Made by a program: the position numbers and the translations under genes. A stretch of DNA of 64,000 nucleotides from Liolophura sinensis (Eukaryota; Mollusca; Polyplacophora; Chitonida; Chitonidae), in contig NC_088303.1 in NCBI RefSeq assembly GCF_032854445.1, forward strand, positions 19,787,501 to 19,851,500. Direction: 5' to 3'. The notes beneath the pieces were generated by a model. It was not told the origin of the DNA. It was given only the letters and a program-made list of their open reading frames with translations, and searched no databases. This document shows positions 12,062 through 25,149 of the stretch, piece after piece; within the stretch, counting starts at the first letter, position 1; each line of letters opens with the position of its first letter.

Positions 12062-14271
12062 TCTTCATATCACACCATGTTGGGTTTTGGATGGTGGAGA
12101 TGAGCTGTTCTGGACAGGCAAATTGTCTTCATATCACATATTAAGTTTTGGATGGTGGAGATGAGCTGTGCTGGACAGACAGACTGTCTTCATATCACAT
12201 ATTGAGTGTTGGATGGTGGAGATGAGCTGTGCTGGACAGACAGGATGTCTTCATATCACACCATGTTGGGTTTTGGATGGTAGAGATGAGCTGTTCTGGA
12301 CAGGCAGGTTGTCTTCATATCACATATTGAGTGTTGGATGGTGGAGATGAGCTGTGCTGGACAGACAGGCTGTCTTCATATCACATTATTGAGTGTTGGA
12401 TGGTGGAGATGAGCTGTGCTGGACAGACAGGTTGTCTTCATATCACATTATTGAGTGTTGGATGGTGGAGATGAGCTGTGCTGGACAGACAGACTGTCTT
12501 CATATCACATTATTGAGTGTTGGATGGTAGAGATGAGTTGTGCTGGACAGACAGACTGTCTTCATATCACATTATTGAGTGTTGGATGGTGGAGATGAGC
12601 TGTGCTGGACAGGCAGGTTGTCTTCATATCACATATTGAGTGTTGGATGGTGGAGATGAGCTGTGCTGGACAGGCAGGTTGTCTTCATATCACATATTGA
12701 GTGTTGGATGGTAGAGATGAGCTGTGCTGGACAGACAGACTGTCTTCATATCACACCATGTTGGGTTTTGGATGGTAGAGATGAGCTGTTCTGGACAGGC
12801 AGGTTGTCTTCATATCACATATTGAGTGTTGGATGGTGGAGATGAGCTGTGCTGGTCAGACAGGCTGTCTTCATATCACATTATTGAGTGTTGGATGGTA
12901 GAGATGAACTGTTCTGGACAGACAGACTGTCTTCATATCACACCATGTTGGGTTTTGGATGGTAGAGATGAGCTGTTCTGGACAGGCAGGATGTCTTCAT
13001 ATCACATATTGAGTGTTGGATGGTGGAGATGAGCTGTGCTGGACAGACAGGTTGTCTTCATATCACATATTGAGTGTTGGATGGTGGAGATGAGTTGTGC
13101 TGGACAGGCAGGTTGTCTTCATATCACATATTGAGTGTTGGATGGTAGAGATGAGCTGTGCTGGACAGACAGACTGTCTTCATATCACACCATGTTGGGT
13201 TTTGGATGGTAGAGATGAGCTGTTCTGGACAGGCAGGATGTCTTCATATCACATATTCAGTGTTGGATGGTGGAGATGAGCTGTGCTGGACAGACAGACT
13301 GTCTTCATATCACACCATGTTGGGTTTTGGATGGTAGAGATGAGCTGTTCTGGACAGGCAGGTTGTCTTCATATCACATATTGAGTGTTGGATGGTGGAG
13401 ATGAGCTGTGCTGGACAGACAGACTGTCTTCATATCACACCATGTTGGGTTTTGGATGGTAGAGATGAGCTGTGCTGGACAGACAGACTGTCTTCATATC
13501 ACACCATGTTGGGTTTTGGATGGTAGAGATGAGCTGTTCTGGACAGACAGGATATCTTCATATCACATTATTGAGTGTTGGATGGTGGAGATGAGCTGTT
13601 CTGGACAGACAGACTGTCTTCATATCACATTATTGAGTGTTGGATGGTAGAGATGAGCTGTTCTGGACAGACAGACTGTCTTCATATCACACCATGTTGG
13701 GTTTTGGATGGTAGAGATGAGCTGTGCTGGACAGACAGGCTGTCTTCATATCACATTATTGAGTGTTGGATGGTAGAGATGAGCTGTTCTGGACAGACAG
13801 ACTGTCTTCATATCACACCATGTTGGGTTTTGGATGGTAGAGATGAGCTGTGCTGGACAGGCAGGATGTCTTCATATCACATATTGAGTGTTGGATGGCA
13901 GAGATGAGCTGTTCTGGACAGGCAGGATGTCTTCATATAATCACATATTGAGTTTTGGATGGTAGAGATGAGTTGAGCTGGACAGACAGACTGTCTTCAT
14001 ATCACACCATGTTGGGTTTTGGATGGCAGAGATTAGTTGTGCTGGACAGACAGGCTGTCTTCATATCACACCATGTTGGGTTTTGGATGGTAGAGATGAG
14101 CTGTTCTGGACAGACAGACTGTCTTCATATCACACCATGTTGGGTTTTGGATGGTAGAGATGAGCTGTGCTGGACAGGCAGGATGTCTTCATATCACATA
14201 TTGAGTGTTGGATGGCAGAGATGAGCTGTTCTGGACAGGCAGGATGTCTTCATATAATCACATATTGAGTT
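12062..14271. repeat. Higher-order block, copy 1
   Basis: This block recurs 2566 bp downstream at about 14628-16837 with the same order of variant units. I noticed only a few substitutions by eye, for example near 12118/14684, 12753/15319 and 12855/15421. It ends with a 317-bp subunit (13955-14271) that is repeated once more at 14272-14588. Confidence 0.85.
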
Positions 14272-14627
14272 TTGGATGGTAGAGATGAGTTGAGCTGGAC
14301 AGACAGACTGTCTTCATATCACACCATGTTGGGTTTTGGATGGCAGAGATTAGTTGTGCTGGACAGACAGGCTGTCTTCATATCACACCATGTTGGGTTT
14401 TGGATGGTAGAGATGAGCTGTTCTGGACAGACAGACTGTCTTCATATCACACCATGTTGGGTTTTGGATGGTAGAGATGAGCTGTGCTGGACAGGCAGGA
14501 TGTCTTCATATCACATATTGAGTGTTGGATGGCAGAGATGAGCTGTTCTGGACAGGCAGGATGTCTTCATATAATCACATATTGAGTTTTGGATGGTAGA
14601 GATGAGTTGTGCTGGACAGACAGACTG

Positions 14628-16837
14628 TCTTCATATCACACCATGTTGGGTTTTGGATGGTGGAGATGAGCTGTTCTGGACAGGCAAACTGTCTTCATAT
14701 CACATATTAAGTTTTGGATGGTGGAGATGAGCTGTGCTGGACAGACAGACTGTCTTCATATCACATATTGAGTGTTGGATGGTGGAGATGAGCTGTGCTG
14801 GACAGACAGGATGTCTTCATATCACACCATGTTGGGTTTTGGATGGTAGAGATGAGCTGTTCTGGACAGGCAGGTTGTCTTCATATCACATATTGAGTGT
14901 TGGATGGTGGAGATGAGCTGTGCTGGACAGACAGGCTGTCTTCATATCACATTATTGAGTGTTGGATGGTGGAGATGAGCTGTGCTGGACAGACAGGTTG
15001 TCTTCATATCACATTATTGAGTGTTGGATGGTGGAGATGAGCTGTGCTGGACAGACAGACTGTCTTCATATCACATTATTGAGTGTTGGATGGTAGAGAT
15101 GAGTTGTGCTGGACAGACAGACTGTCTTCATATCACATTATTGAGTGTTGGATGGTGGAGATGAGCTGTGCTGGACAGGCAGGTTGTCTTCATATCACAT
15201 ATTGAGTGTTGGATGGTGGAGATGAGCTGTGCTGGACAGGCAGGTTGTCTTCATATCACATATTGAGTGTTGGATGGTAGAGATGAGCTGTGCTGGACAG
15301 ACAGACTGTCTTCATATCGCACCATGTTGGGTTTTGGATGGTAGAGATGAGCTGTTCTGGACAGGCAGGTTGTCTTCATATCACATATTGAGTGTTGGAT
15401 GGTGGAGATGAGCTGTGCTGGACAGACAGGCTGTCTTCATATCACATTATTGAGTGTTGGATGGTAGAGATGAACTGTTCTGGACAGACAGACTGTCTTC
15501 ATATCACACCATGTTGGGTTTTGGATGGTAGAGATGAGCTGTTCTGGACAGGCAGGATGTCTTCATATCACATATTGAGTGTTGGATGGTGGAGATGAGC
15601 TGTGCTGGACAGACAGGTTGTCTTCATATCACATATTGAGTGTTGGATGGTGGAGATGAGTTGTGCTGGACAGGCAGGTTGTCTTCATATCACATATTGA
15701 GTGTTGGATGGTAGAGATGAGCTGTGCTGGACAGACAGACTGTCTTCATATCACACCATGTTGGGTTTTGGATGGTAGAGATGAGCTGTTCTGGACAGGC
15801 AGGATGTCTTCATATCACATATTCAGTGTTGGATGGTGGAGATGAGCTGTGCTGGACAGACAGACTGTCTTCATATCACACCATGTTGGGTTTTGGATGG
15901 TAGAGATGAGCTGTTCTGGACAGGCAGGTTGTCTTCATATCACATATTGAGTGTTGGATGGTGGAGATGAGCTGTGCTGGACAGACAGACTGTCTTCATA
16001 TCACACCATGTTGGGTTTTGGATGGTAGAGATGAGCTGTGCTGGACAGACAGACTGTCTTCATATCACACCATGTTGGGTTTTGGATGGTAGAGATGAGC
16101 TGTTCTGGACAGACAGGATATCTTCATATCACATTATTGAGTGTTGGATGGTGGAGATGAGCTGTTCTGGACAGACAGACTGTCTTCATATCACATTATT
16201 GAGTGTTGGATGGTAGAGATGAGCTGTTCTGGACAGACAGACTGTCTTCATATCACACCATGTTGGGTTTTGGATGGTAGAGATGAGCTGTGCTGGACAG
16301 ACAGGCTGTCTTCATATCACATTATTGAGTGTTGGATGGTAGAGATGAGCTGTTCTGGACAGACAGACTGTCTTCATATCACACCATGTTGGGTTTTGGA
16401 TGGTAGAGATGAGCTGTGCTGGACAGGCAGGATGTCTTCATATCACATATTGAGTGTTGGATGGCAGAGATGAGCTGTTCTGGACAGGCAGGATGTCTTC
16501 ATATAATCACATATTGAGTTTTGGATGGTAGAGATGAGTTGAGCTGGACAGACAGACTGTCTTCATATCACACCATGTTGGGTTTTGGATGGCAGAGATT
16601 AGTTGTGCTGGACAGACAGGCTGTCTTCATATCACACCATGTTGGGTTTTGGATGGTAGAGATGAGCTGTTCTGGACAGACAGACTGTCTTCATATCACA
16701 CCATGTTGGGTTTTGGATGGTAGAGATGAGCTGTGCTGGACAGGCAGGATGTCTTCATATCACATATTGAGTGTTGGATGGCAGAGATGAGCTGTTCTGG
16801 ACAGGCAGGATGTCTTCATATAATCACATATTGAGTT
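14628..16837. repeat. Higher-order block, copy 2
   Basis: Second copy of the 2566-bp-offset block. It has only a single 317-bp subunit (16521-16837), whereas copy 1 is followed by two, so the 317-bp duplication or deletion happened independently of the large one. Confidence 0.85.
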
Positions 16838-17072
16838 TTGGATGGTAGAGATGAGTTGTGCTGGACAGACAGACTGTCTTCATATCACACCATGTTGGGT
16901 TTTGGATGGTAGAGATGAGCTGTGCTGGACAGACACACTGTCTTCATATCACATACTGAGTTTTGGATGGCAGAGATCAGTTGTGCTGGACAGACAGACT
17001 GTCTTCATATCACATATTGAGTTTTGGATGGCAGAGATCAGTTGTGCTGGACAGACAGACTGTCTTCATATC

Positions 17073-18728
17073 ACACAGGTTAGATTAACATCCACAGGAA
17101 GTGCATTGCCCTTCATGCTTCCTCACAGCGCATCAAAGACAAGCCAGCAAAATGTCACCACGTTTCCCCAAACAAATCTGCAGAAGTATGGCACGGGATG
17201 AAAAAGAGAGCTAAGACTTGGTAGTACACCTTACCAACACCCCCTCCCCCCCAGGGATGCATGCTTCCACCCACACTTCAGGTTCTTAACAGTTGTACAA
17301 AAAAGTGGATCATGATAAGGAATGCTACGGCATCACCGACTCGGTATGTGTACAGCTGCCGAAACCCTACTCATCATCCCCTCAAAAGTGAGGGGTCAAA
17401 CTCACTTCCTGCTTCAGCTTAAAAAATATGTACTGGAAAGTGCTTTTCATTACTCTATAGGGCAGATCTGATAAAAACATGTACAGTTGTATGTAAAAGA
17501 AGGAGTTCATTGAAAACTGCAAGCAGTACACATAGCAAAAATAGTCCAATGATGATAATGGACTTTGATAATGAAGATGGGGCAATTATTCAATACCAAT
17601 TCATAAGAAGTTGTGTTTTCAGCTCGTGCAACCATGCTACTCTATAGTCTCACGTTCATACACGCAAAATGGCAATGCACTATATGCTTACACCTACATG
17701 TGTACATGTACATCAAAATTAAAGCCTCATTTCAGGTCTTTCAACAAGTACAAGTAGAAGACTACAAGAAACTGTCATATCAGATACTGAACGATAACTG
17801 CCTGCATGATCCAGTATCTGCCATTTAACTCATTATTATTTATACTAAAGTTGTACATACATATGTAGTTGCTGGGCACAAGAGAACTTCTAACACAGCT
17901 TCTACTTTATTTGGCCTGACCGTTTTACTCAAAGCTTTCTACACTTACATTTTAATGACTTCAGACCTTAACTCTGAGCAGCCTCCACATTTAGGAAGGA
18001 TGTGCATTCAATTACATCTAGTCATATCAATTGAACATCTCAAAGACAATCAAGATTCATGTCAGACAGTTCATATGATATATTACAGAACATACCAAAA
18101 AATATCCATGCTATTTTGATGAAGTTGGATTCTTGTCAGAGCATTCTGGTTTGTTGGTTGATTCAAGTTATTTGTGTTTCCATTCTGGTGTTCTCTAATT
18201 CTTCTAATTTTTGGGACTGATATTAGTAGTGTTGGAGGCAAAGGATTTAAATATCTCTCTCTGTTTCTTTCACAAAAGCAAGGATAACATGTACAGACTG
18301 TTTAGTAAATGGACTAACCATATGAAAAGAAGAAAAAAATAAACATGTATTCCTTTTACAGTTAGAATATACTGGCTAAAAAGGGCAGACCAGATGTTCC
18401 AATAATTAGAAGAATTAGGGTAGCATAGTTCATTTTGATGATTTTGACTTTGCTCCTCTTAATACTATAAAGCTACCACCTGTCCACACTGATAGGGTTA
18501 ATCTGACGTTTATTACATGCTGATAACTACTGACAGTAGACAGTATGGTTAATTCTGCCCTCATAAACCATCAGTTAATGGGGATTTGATTGGTAAGGGA
18601 CTCCATCCTGGAAATATAATCTACACTTAATAGTCCTCAGAATATCAAGTTGCAACTACCAGGTTAAGCTTACATTATACCCCTGTTAGGGGGAAGGGAT
18701 GGAAAGTGTGGGTGAGGTGAGGTAGGTT
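17073..18728. other. Non-coding sequence
   Basis: No gene is seen. The stretch includes a C-run near 17240-17253 and ordinary AT-rich sequence with short open frames. Confidence 0.4.
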
Positions 18729-18751
18729 GGGGATGGGTGGGGTGGAGTGGG
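18729..18751 (+). other. G-quadruplex-type motif
   Basis: Four G-tracts of at least three bases (GGGG, GGG, GGGG, GGG) are separated by loops AT, T and TGGAGT. They lie within a longer G/T-rich tract at about 18684-18775. This fits the usual G3+N1-7 pattern. Confidence 0.5.
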
Positions 18752-18797
18752 TGTGTATTGGTGGTGGTAAAGGGTCGAAACTGACAAGTGTATATGT

Positions 18798-19065
18798 ATA
18801 GGAGTGAGTGATTGAGTGAGTGAGTGCTTGGGGTTTAACGTTGTATTTAACAATTTTTCAATGAATGTAATGTGCCTTGGTGTTGCAGGACAGATTTCCA
18901 TCGCTCTTTTATCTAGTGCTGCTTCACTGAGACGCCTTACTGAAGGCAAGTAAGCCGCCCGCCCGAGCCATTATACTGACACAGGTGAACCAGTAGTTGC
19001 ACCTTCATGCTGAAAGCCAAGCGAGGAACCTGCAACTTCCTCTTTTACAGTCTTAGGTATGACAA
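18798..19065 (-). mobile_element. SINE family B (subfamily 1) copy
   Basis: It has the same layout as 2632-2960: a GAGTGAGTGAG tract, GCTTGGGGTTTAACG, TTGCAGGACAGATTTCCATC, CTTACTGAAGGCAAGTAAGC and TTCATGCTGAAAGCCAAGCG. An internal segment of about 30 bp is missing relative to the first copy. Confidence 0.65.
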
Positions 19066-20844
19066 ATACACAAATATGAAATTAGCCTACTGTTTGTGAA
19101 GAGATATTAAAGCTGACAACATCAAAGAATATATACTGTATGTCTTCAACCTTGTCACATGCTTACAAGGTGTTTATTCAAGCATATTCTGAAGGTATTA
19201 TTCTGTGAAGACTGACAAAATGATACTTTTTGTGAAGCCATGACACTGGACAATCCAACAATCCAAAATCAAATTAAAAATGTGAATAAATTCCACTGAA
19301 AGTTGATCCTTCATATGTGAAAAGGTTCAGGAATTCACAGGGTATTAGTATTGTTACTAGTTGCCCATTTGTCATTTGAGGAGTTGGAAAACCAGCCAAG
19401 CAGCTAATAAGCTTCATAGAGTAGAGTACTGTGGTAACTCCAACAAAAAATACAAGGTGATGCATGATTCAATATTTCCGTTTTATTTAAACCATTTTCA
19501 AGAATAAATGAAATTGTACAAGATGGCATATATATATATACACGAGACAATGTTTTTATTTTAAAATGAAGTATGGTATAGTGGGCAGAGCAGTAACAAC
19601 ACGATAAACGAACAGGTATGTTATACTAACACTGTAATATTGAATCATGCATTGCGTTGTATCTTTTGTTGGAGTCACCAATACTCTACAGCCAAGCTAC
19701 ATTTTTATTATTGCAAAGTACACAAAGCACACATTGAGGTTTATCCTTAAAGTCAAATACAGGTTGGTACATGTACATGCATTTAATTTCCTTTTTTAGA
19801 GGAACTACATCTTTAAGTAAGCCCAGTTGGTCAGGCATACTGTCCAGTTCTCAAATAGGTTAATCTCTGTCTCTGGGAGAGGCATAAGCCAGTGTCCCAC
19901 TCAACTGACCAGGGGGTATTTACCTGTGGACAGTGGTCATAAACCAGCCCTACCTTCTGCAAACAGTACCTGGTCAAAAGAGATAAACACCATATCCACT
20001 AACAATACAAGGATTTCCTGTGCAGGTCAGGGGCCAAACCATAGACAAACATGGGACTGGGAAATCTGTTTATATATCCAGTACATCTAATCAAGAGGAT
20101 AACCTTAATGGGACATGAAATCGTCAAATCTCACAATGCACTAATTGCCCCTCGTTTATTTGCACAATTTGACACCAGTGAGAAATTTGATTGACATCTG
20201 TCAAGAGGTGTTTGGCCAAACTGTAAAAGTGTCCCTACCAAAACTCCATGTATAACACCACATTAGCACAAACAAATCCCAATGGTTCGACGACAGAAGT
20301 ACCACTGTTTCTTCATAACTATAATGAGATATCACAATTAACCGTGCCAGTTTCTGGCAGCATGCAGTCTTGACTTCACCTGAATGTTTGCAGGTCGTTA
20401 TCATGGATGCTTCTTTAGTGTGACACCTTAATCTGCTAAGTACACATGAATGAGTTAGTAAGAGTTTCTGTGAGTATCTCAACCAAACCTGTACACACAA
20501 CAAATATGGCTGTGTCACTGTCAAGACTAATCACAAGGACACAATGAGATCTGTATTATACTGTATGCTGCTCTATGCTGATTTTTGGTTTTTTTTTTAC
20601 ACATTTCTAACTGCAAAAGCATATCACCTTTTTTCATGAAATAAATGTACAAAGAAAGATTGCCAAAGGTTACATTCATTGTCATCATACTCATTTCAAC
20701 AACCATATTTTATACAACAAAAACATTTGTATCAGTGTTCATATTTCAAGTTAAATAATAGCACTTTGGGTCAGCACTACTTGCAGAATTAATTTTAATA
20801 AGAAAAAGGGGCTCTCCCTCATGCTGCCTCAGTAAAACACTATG
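19066..20844. other. Non-coding sequence with a dispersed repeat
   Basis: No gene is supportable. The segment at about 19262-19360 (AATCAAATTAAAAATG, CACTGAAAGTTG) is similar to 52192-52310 in the same orientation, a further low-copy interspersed repeat. A 107-codon minus-strand frame at 20201-20524 has no recognised motif. Confidence 0.4.
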
Positions 20845-22108
20845 TGGAGGCTATAGAAAACACCATGGTGAGGATTATAGAAAACACCAAGCTGACAATT
20901 CTGGAAAACACCAAGCTGAGGATCACAGAAAGAAAACATACTGAAGATAATAGAAAACTCCAAATTGTAGGGTACAAAAAACACTACACTGATGACTACA
21001 GAAAAAAAACCAAGCTGAAGAGTAAAGAAAGCACCAAGATGAAAACTACAGAAAACACAATAGTCAAGATTTATAGAAAACACCCAAGGTGAAGAAAAGG
21101 GAAAAAACCTTGTTGAAGATTACAGAAAACTCCCTGTGAAGACTATCACCATGTTGACGGCTACAGAAACATCATGCTGAAAATTACTTAAAAAGCCATG
21201 CTGAAAATTATAGAAAACACCATTCTCAAGAGTACAGAAAACACCATGCTGAGAACTACATAAAACATCATGTGAAGACCACAGAAGCTTTATGCTGAGG
21301 ACTACAGAAAACACCATGTGAAGATCACAGAAAACACCATGCTGAGGACTACGGAAAACACTGTGTGAGGACCACAGAAGCTTCATGCTGAGGACTACAA
21401 AAAACACCATGTGAAGACAACAGAAAACACCATGCTGAGGACTACAGAAAACACCATGTGAAGACCACAGAAAACACCATGCCGAGGACTACAGAAAACA
21501 CCATGTGAAGATAACAGAAGCTTCATGCTGAGGACTACAGAAAACACCATGTGAAGATCACAGAAGCTTCATGCTGACGATTACAGAAAACACCACGTGA
21601 AGACAACAGAAGCTTCATGCTGAGGACTACAGAAAACACCACATGAAGACAACAGAAGCTTCATGCTGAGGACTACAGAAAACACCATGTGAAGATCACA
21701 GAAAACACCATGCTGAGGACTACAGAAAACACCGTGAAGATCACAGAAAACACCATGCTGACGACTACAGAAAACACCATGTGAAGATAACAGAAAACAC
21801 CATGCTGACGACTACAGAAAACACCATGTGAAGATAACAGAAAACACCATGCTGACGACTACAGAAAACACCATGTGAAGATCACAGAAAACACCATGCT
21901 GACGACTACAGAAAACACCATGTGAAGATCACAGAAAACACCATGCTGACGACTACAGAAAACACCATGTGAAGATCACAGAAAACACCATGCTGACAAC
22001 TACAGAAAACACCATGTGAAGATCACAGAAAACACCATGCTGACGACTACAGAAAACACCATGTGAAGATCACAGAAAACACCATGCTGACGACTACAGA
22101 AAACACTT
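20845..22108. repeat. 47-bp (24+23) minisatellite array
   Basis: The right part is an accurate 47-bp repeat of two similar half-units: GAAGATCACAGAAAACACCA and TGCTGACGACTACAGAAAAC, each ending near ACACCATG. The left part (20845-21250) is a degenerate monomeric version with a spacing of about 24 bp. Some units have the variant AGAAGCTTCATGCTGAGGAC. Homogeneity increases from left to right. Confidence 0.9.
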
Positions 22109-24954
22109 CGCTTAAGTAATACTAATGACATCAATAACTGCACTGATCTATCAGCTCTTAAATCCCTTTTCCCAACAAAAAGGGCTTCTGCTTGTGGAAA
22201 TATTTAAGCACTGAATGACTTAAACATGGAGCCACAATGAAACAGCCTGGATATGAACATACTAATGAGACTTGACTCCAGCCTGTCTGAGAACTTACTG
22301 AGCTGTCACAAAGCGTGAAGTTGACACAGTGTGGAGACCCATCCAGGCCCGACCTCAGAGTTACAATCAGCATTAATCTTTGCTGATATAGAAGTCAGAC
22401 AATTGACTGATTGCTCACAGATTATGCCAACAAGGTGAACAAGGGTTGCTTCCCTTGTCATAGATACAAACAGAGAGGCCAGAGGGCAGCACCACAGACA
22501 AGGTTATCAGGGGGAAAGCTGTTAGACTCATTAACACTGTCTACAATCCTAGATCTCAGATAACCACTGCACTGCTCTTGACGTGGTTTTGGTGGTTAAC
22601 CCTGGTGGAGGGGGAAGTATAACTGACAGTTCCCTTGTGCACCTCACTCAGTCCATTTTCTCTCCAACATTATTACCCATTTCCTCATCCAGCTGTAACC
22701 CAACACAGAAGGTCGACCTAATTGATGATGTAATCCGATTTGTCTTTGTTCCTTGGATTGGCGCCGCTGATTGACAGCAATTAACTGCACTTAATCAACG
22801 CAAAGGACAAGCACCCAAATAGCCCCATTGTAATAATTCTCATTCCACTGGTTTACATTATTCATGTGAATTTCCTGAGGTACTAAGGACTTTCTATATT
22901 TGGTCATGTAACAGTGAAATTAAAGCTGTCCCATTTTACTACAGTGCGATCAGTTCAAACAGTGCAGAGCTGTTCGTGGGAAATTCTAGTGCAATAATTT
23001 GACATGTGCCAAAAGTCAACACCATTTAAGTTGATCTTTTTAACATGTAGAAGGTTTTAAATTAAACATGGCTGATCATAATTTATGAGAAGAAAGGCAA
23101 AAATTTCTGTTTAAATTCTGCACAGTTAACAGGCAATATTCAATAAATTTTAAATGGCAAACATTACAATTAGGAACTATGGCCAATATACAGGTTGAGA
23201 ACTGCAGAAGGCTGCATATGAAAGGTAAAACAAAATCTTTTGTCATACCTATATTTACTTGAATATTTAAAAATATTCCTCTGTAAAAAAAAAACATCAA
23301 CTCCATCCTGTCCTTGATACAATTCATTGTAATCAAATACTTCCCAGGGTTTTGTTAGCTGAAGACCTCCCCATCACCCCCACCCCCTGACATACACACA
23401 AACAGAAATAAATTCCTAGCTCAAAGTGAGCTGATCTGTTACATGCATCTACAACATTCTTTAGTTTGGCCTAATTAGAAAGGGATCAAATGAAACAAAT
23501 ATGATAAACTCTGGTTTAGAAACTGGTATGGATATGTCAATGAAATGCCCCAGTTCCACTAAAATTTTTGTCACAACTTTCTGTGTATTTGGATGGTTTG
23601 TGAGTTCTTACCTAGCTTTCCCATATATCCACTGCCCTATTACTCAATACTGCAGAAAATATGTGTAAATTCAGCTTCATATCAAACAGAAAATATTCCT
23701 TGGACTTCTACATATTTTCATCAAAACTGAATGTCAGTAACAAACACTGCATAACAACTATTTGGGTGCAACACATGTGCTGTGTAAGTTTAAACAAACA
23801 CTGAGAACTTCAGTAACAAACACTTATCTACACTGGAGCAGTGACTTTAAACAGTTAGACAGGTTTAAACCATTTGGCACATGTACTGCCTGATGTAAAC
23901 AAATAACAGTCATTAGAGCTGTCACTGAGGACATTATGAGAAATTAATTGTTACACTGAACCAAAAGAACACAGAATGGTGCCATCACCTACTGGCAGGG
24001 ACAATATGGGAGGTAGCCTCTCCTCTAGACAAAACAGTATTATCAAACAGTTGCTGGATTAAATGATTCCAAAGACACATGCGGACATTGATTTATGGGA
24101 GTACAATGAGGTTTAAGCTCTTGTAAATACACACACTGGCACACACTGTGGAAAGAAACCTCCCACAACTTCATCTGCTTTCATCAGCAGAAAATCTTTC
24201 AGTCTCCTCAAACACTGTGAAAATATACAACATAAATACATTCACTGGTTACACTGGTTGACAAATCAGGCCTGAGCTCAGTACCCACGCACACCCGCAC
24301 ACACAACTCATCACGGATCACACACAGGCGGCTTAGTCACCAATGCATCATCCACTCTGACATTTCAGCTGCAATGATTACAAAGCCAAATGAAGATAAA
24401 TAGCAAAACATAAACTGCAGTTGAAACTGTGTTTTGAAATAGCCTCAAAACATTAGGGTTTATCTGAAGTGGGTTTAACAGAAACCTTGTAATACAGAAA
24501 TGACAACAAGTTACACTCTCCAGATGTACAGGCAGGATTAGAAGTTTATAAATCTTCAACACTTTTCACTGACAGCTCTTGAAAGATAATGAACAGGAAC
24601 ACCTCAAAGCAGAATCCAAACCACTTCATTTTCATATCAGATCAATTTACTGTCAAGAAACTAAGGAACACATATATGAATGTCTTTGAGGACTTTTTAT
24701 TTTGTTTGTCATGATGATTGATTTTATATGTGATTACCAAATCCAGTTAAAAATATTTTTCTAGGACAGTCCCTTACATGTTACACATCCCATAGATCAA
24801 CACAAATTTCAATGCACAGCAAAATCTCAACCAGTGACTTACAGTTCAATGACGTTCAATCCCATTCTTGAATTCTATTCCATGCATTAGAGGCTCGCTA
24901 CACTATAGTACATGCAGTTATCTACCCAAGGAAAACTTTCAGATTGAAATCTAG
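22109..24954. other. Non-coding sequence
   Basis: No gene, RNA gene or long repeat is seen in this stretch. Short open frames (for example 22158-22373 minus, 23076-23336 minus) lack motifs. Confidence 0.4.
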
Positions 24955-25062
24955 TTTATTCGTTTATTTATTTCATTGGTGAATAAGTGTACACTCAAGA
25001 ATATTTCCTGAAGTATGAAGGTGGTCAGTTTTATTGGCGGAGGAAATCTGAGTGCACTGAAA
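24955..25062 (-). mobile_element. SINE family A remnant
   Basis: A TTTATTCGTTTATTTATTTC tail complement, ACTCAAGAATATTTC and GGCGGAGGAAA occur in family A order, but the copy is strongly diverged and incomplete. Confidence 0.45.
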
Positions 25063-25149
25063 AAAAGGTATATGACATATCTCCAGACTTGACATCTTTA
25101 CCAAACCAACAGATGGATTCAAAACAGCTAACTCATTGTCAGGGGCCAC

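Larger units (their letters stand above)
11085..17072. repeat. 6-kb satellite-like array of 61-64-bp units
   Basis: About 97 head-to-tail units each contain GGATGGTAGAGATGAGCTGT, then CTGGACAGACAGACTGTCTT, then CATATCACA. Three junction variants occur: ATTATTGAGT (62 bp), ATATTGAGT (61 bp) and ACCATGTTGGGTTTTGG (about 64 bp). Most units carry the perfect 13-bp palindrome AGACAG-A-CTGTCT; variant units (CAGGCAGGATGTCT) have lost it. The short MLDRQ...WMVEMSC open frames through the array are repeat by-products. The first roughly 250 bp are the most diverged. Confidence 0.95.

Noticed and set aside
11085-17072. CRISPR array
   Set aside because: Units are contiguous with no unique spacers, and the window is clearly eukaryotic.
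11229-17201. Many short plus-strand open frames encoding MLDRQTVFISH / WMVEMSCAGQTD-like peptides
   Set aside because: They recur with the satellite unit, switch frame with unit length and have no gene structure, so they are by-products of the tandem repeat.
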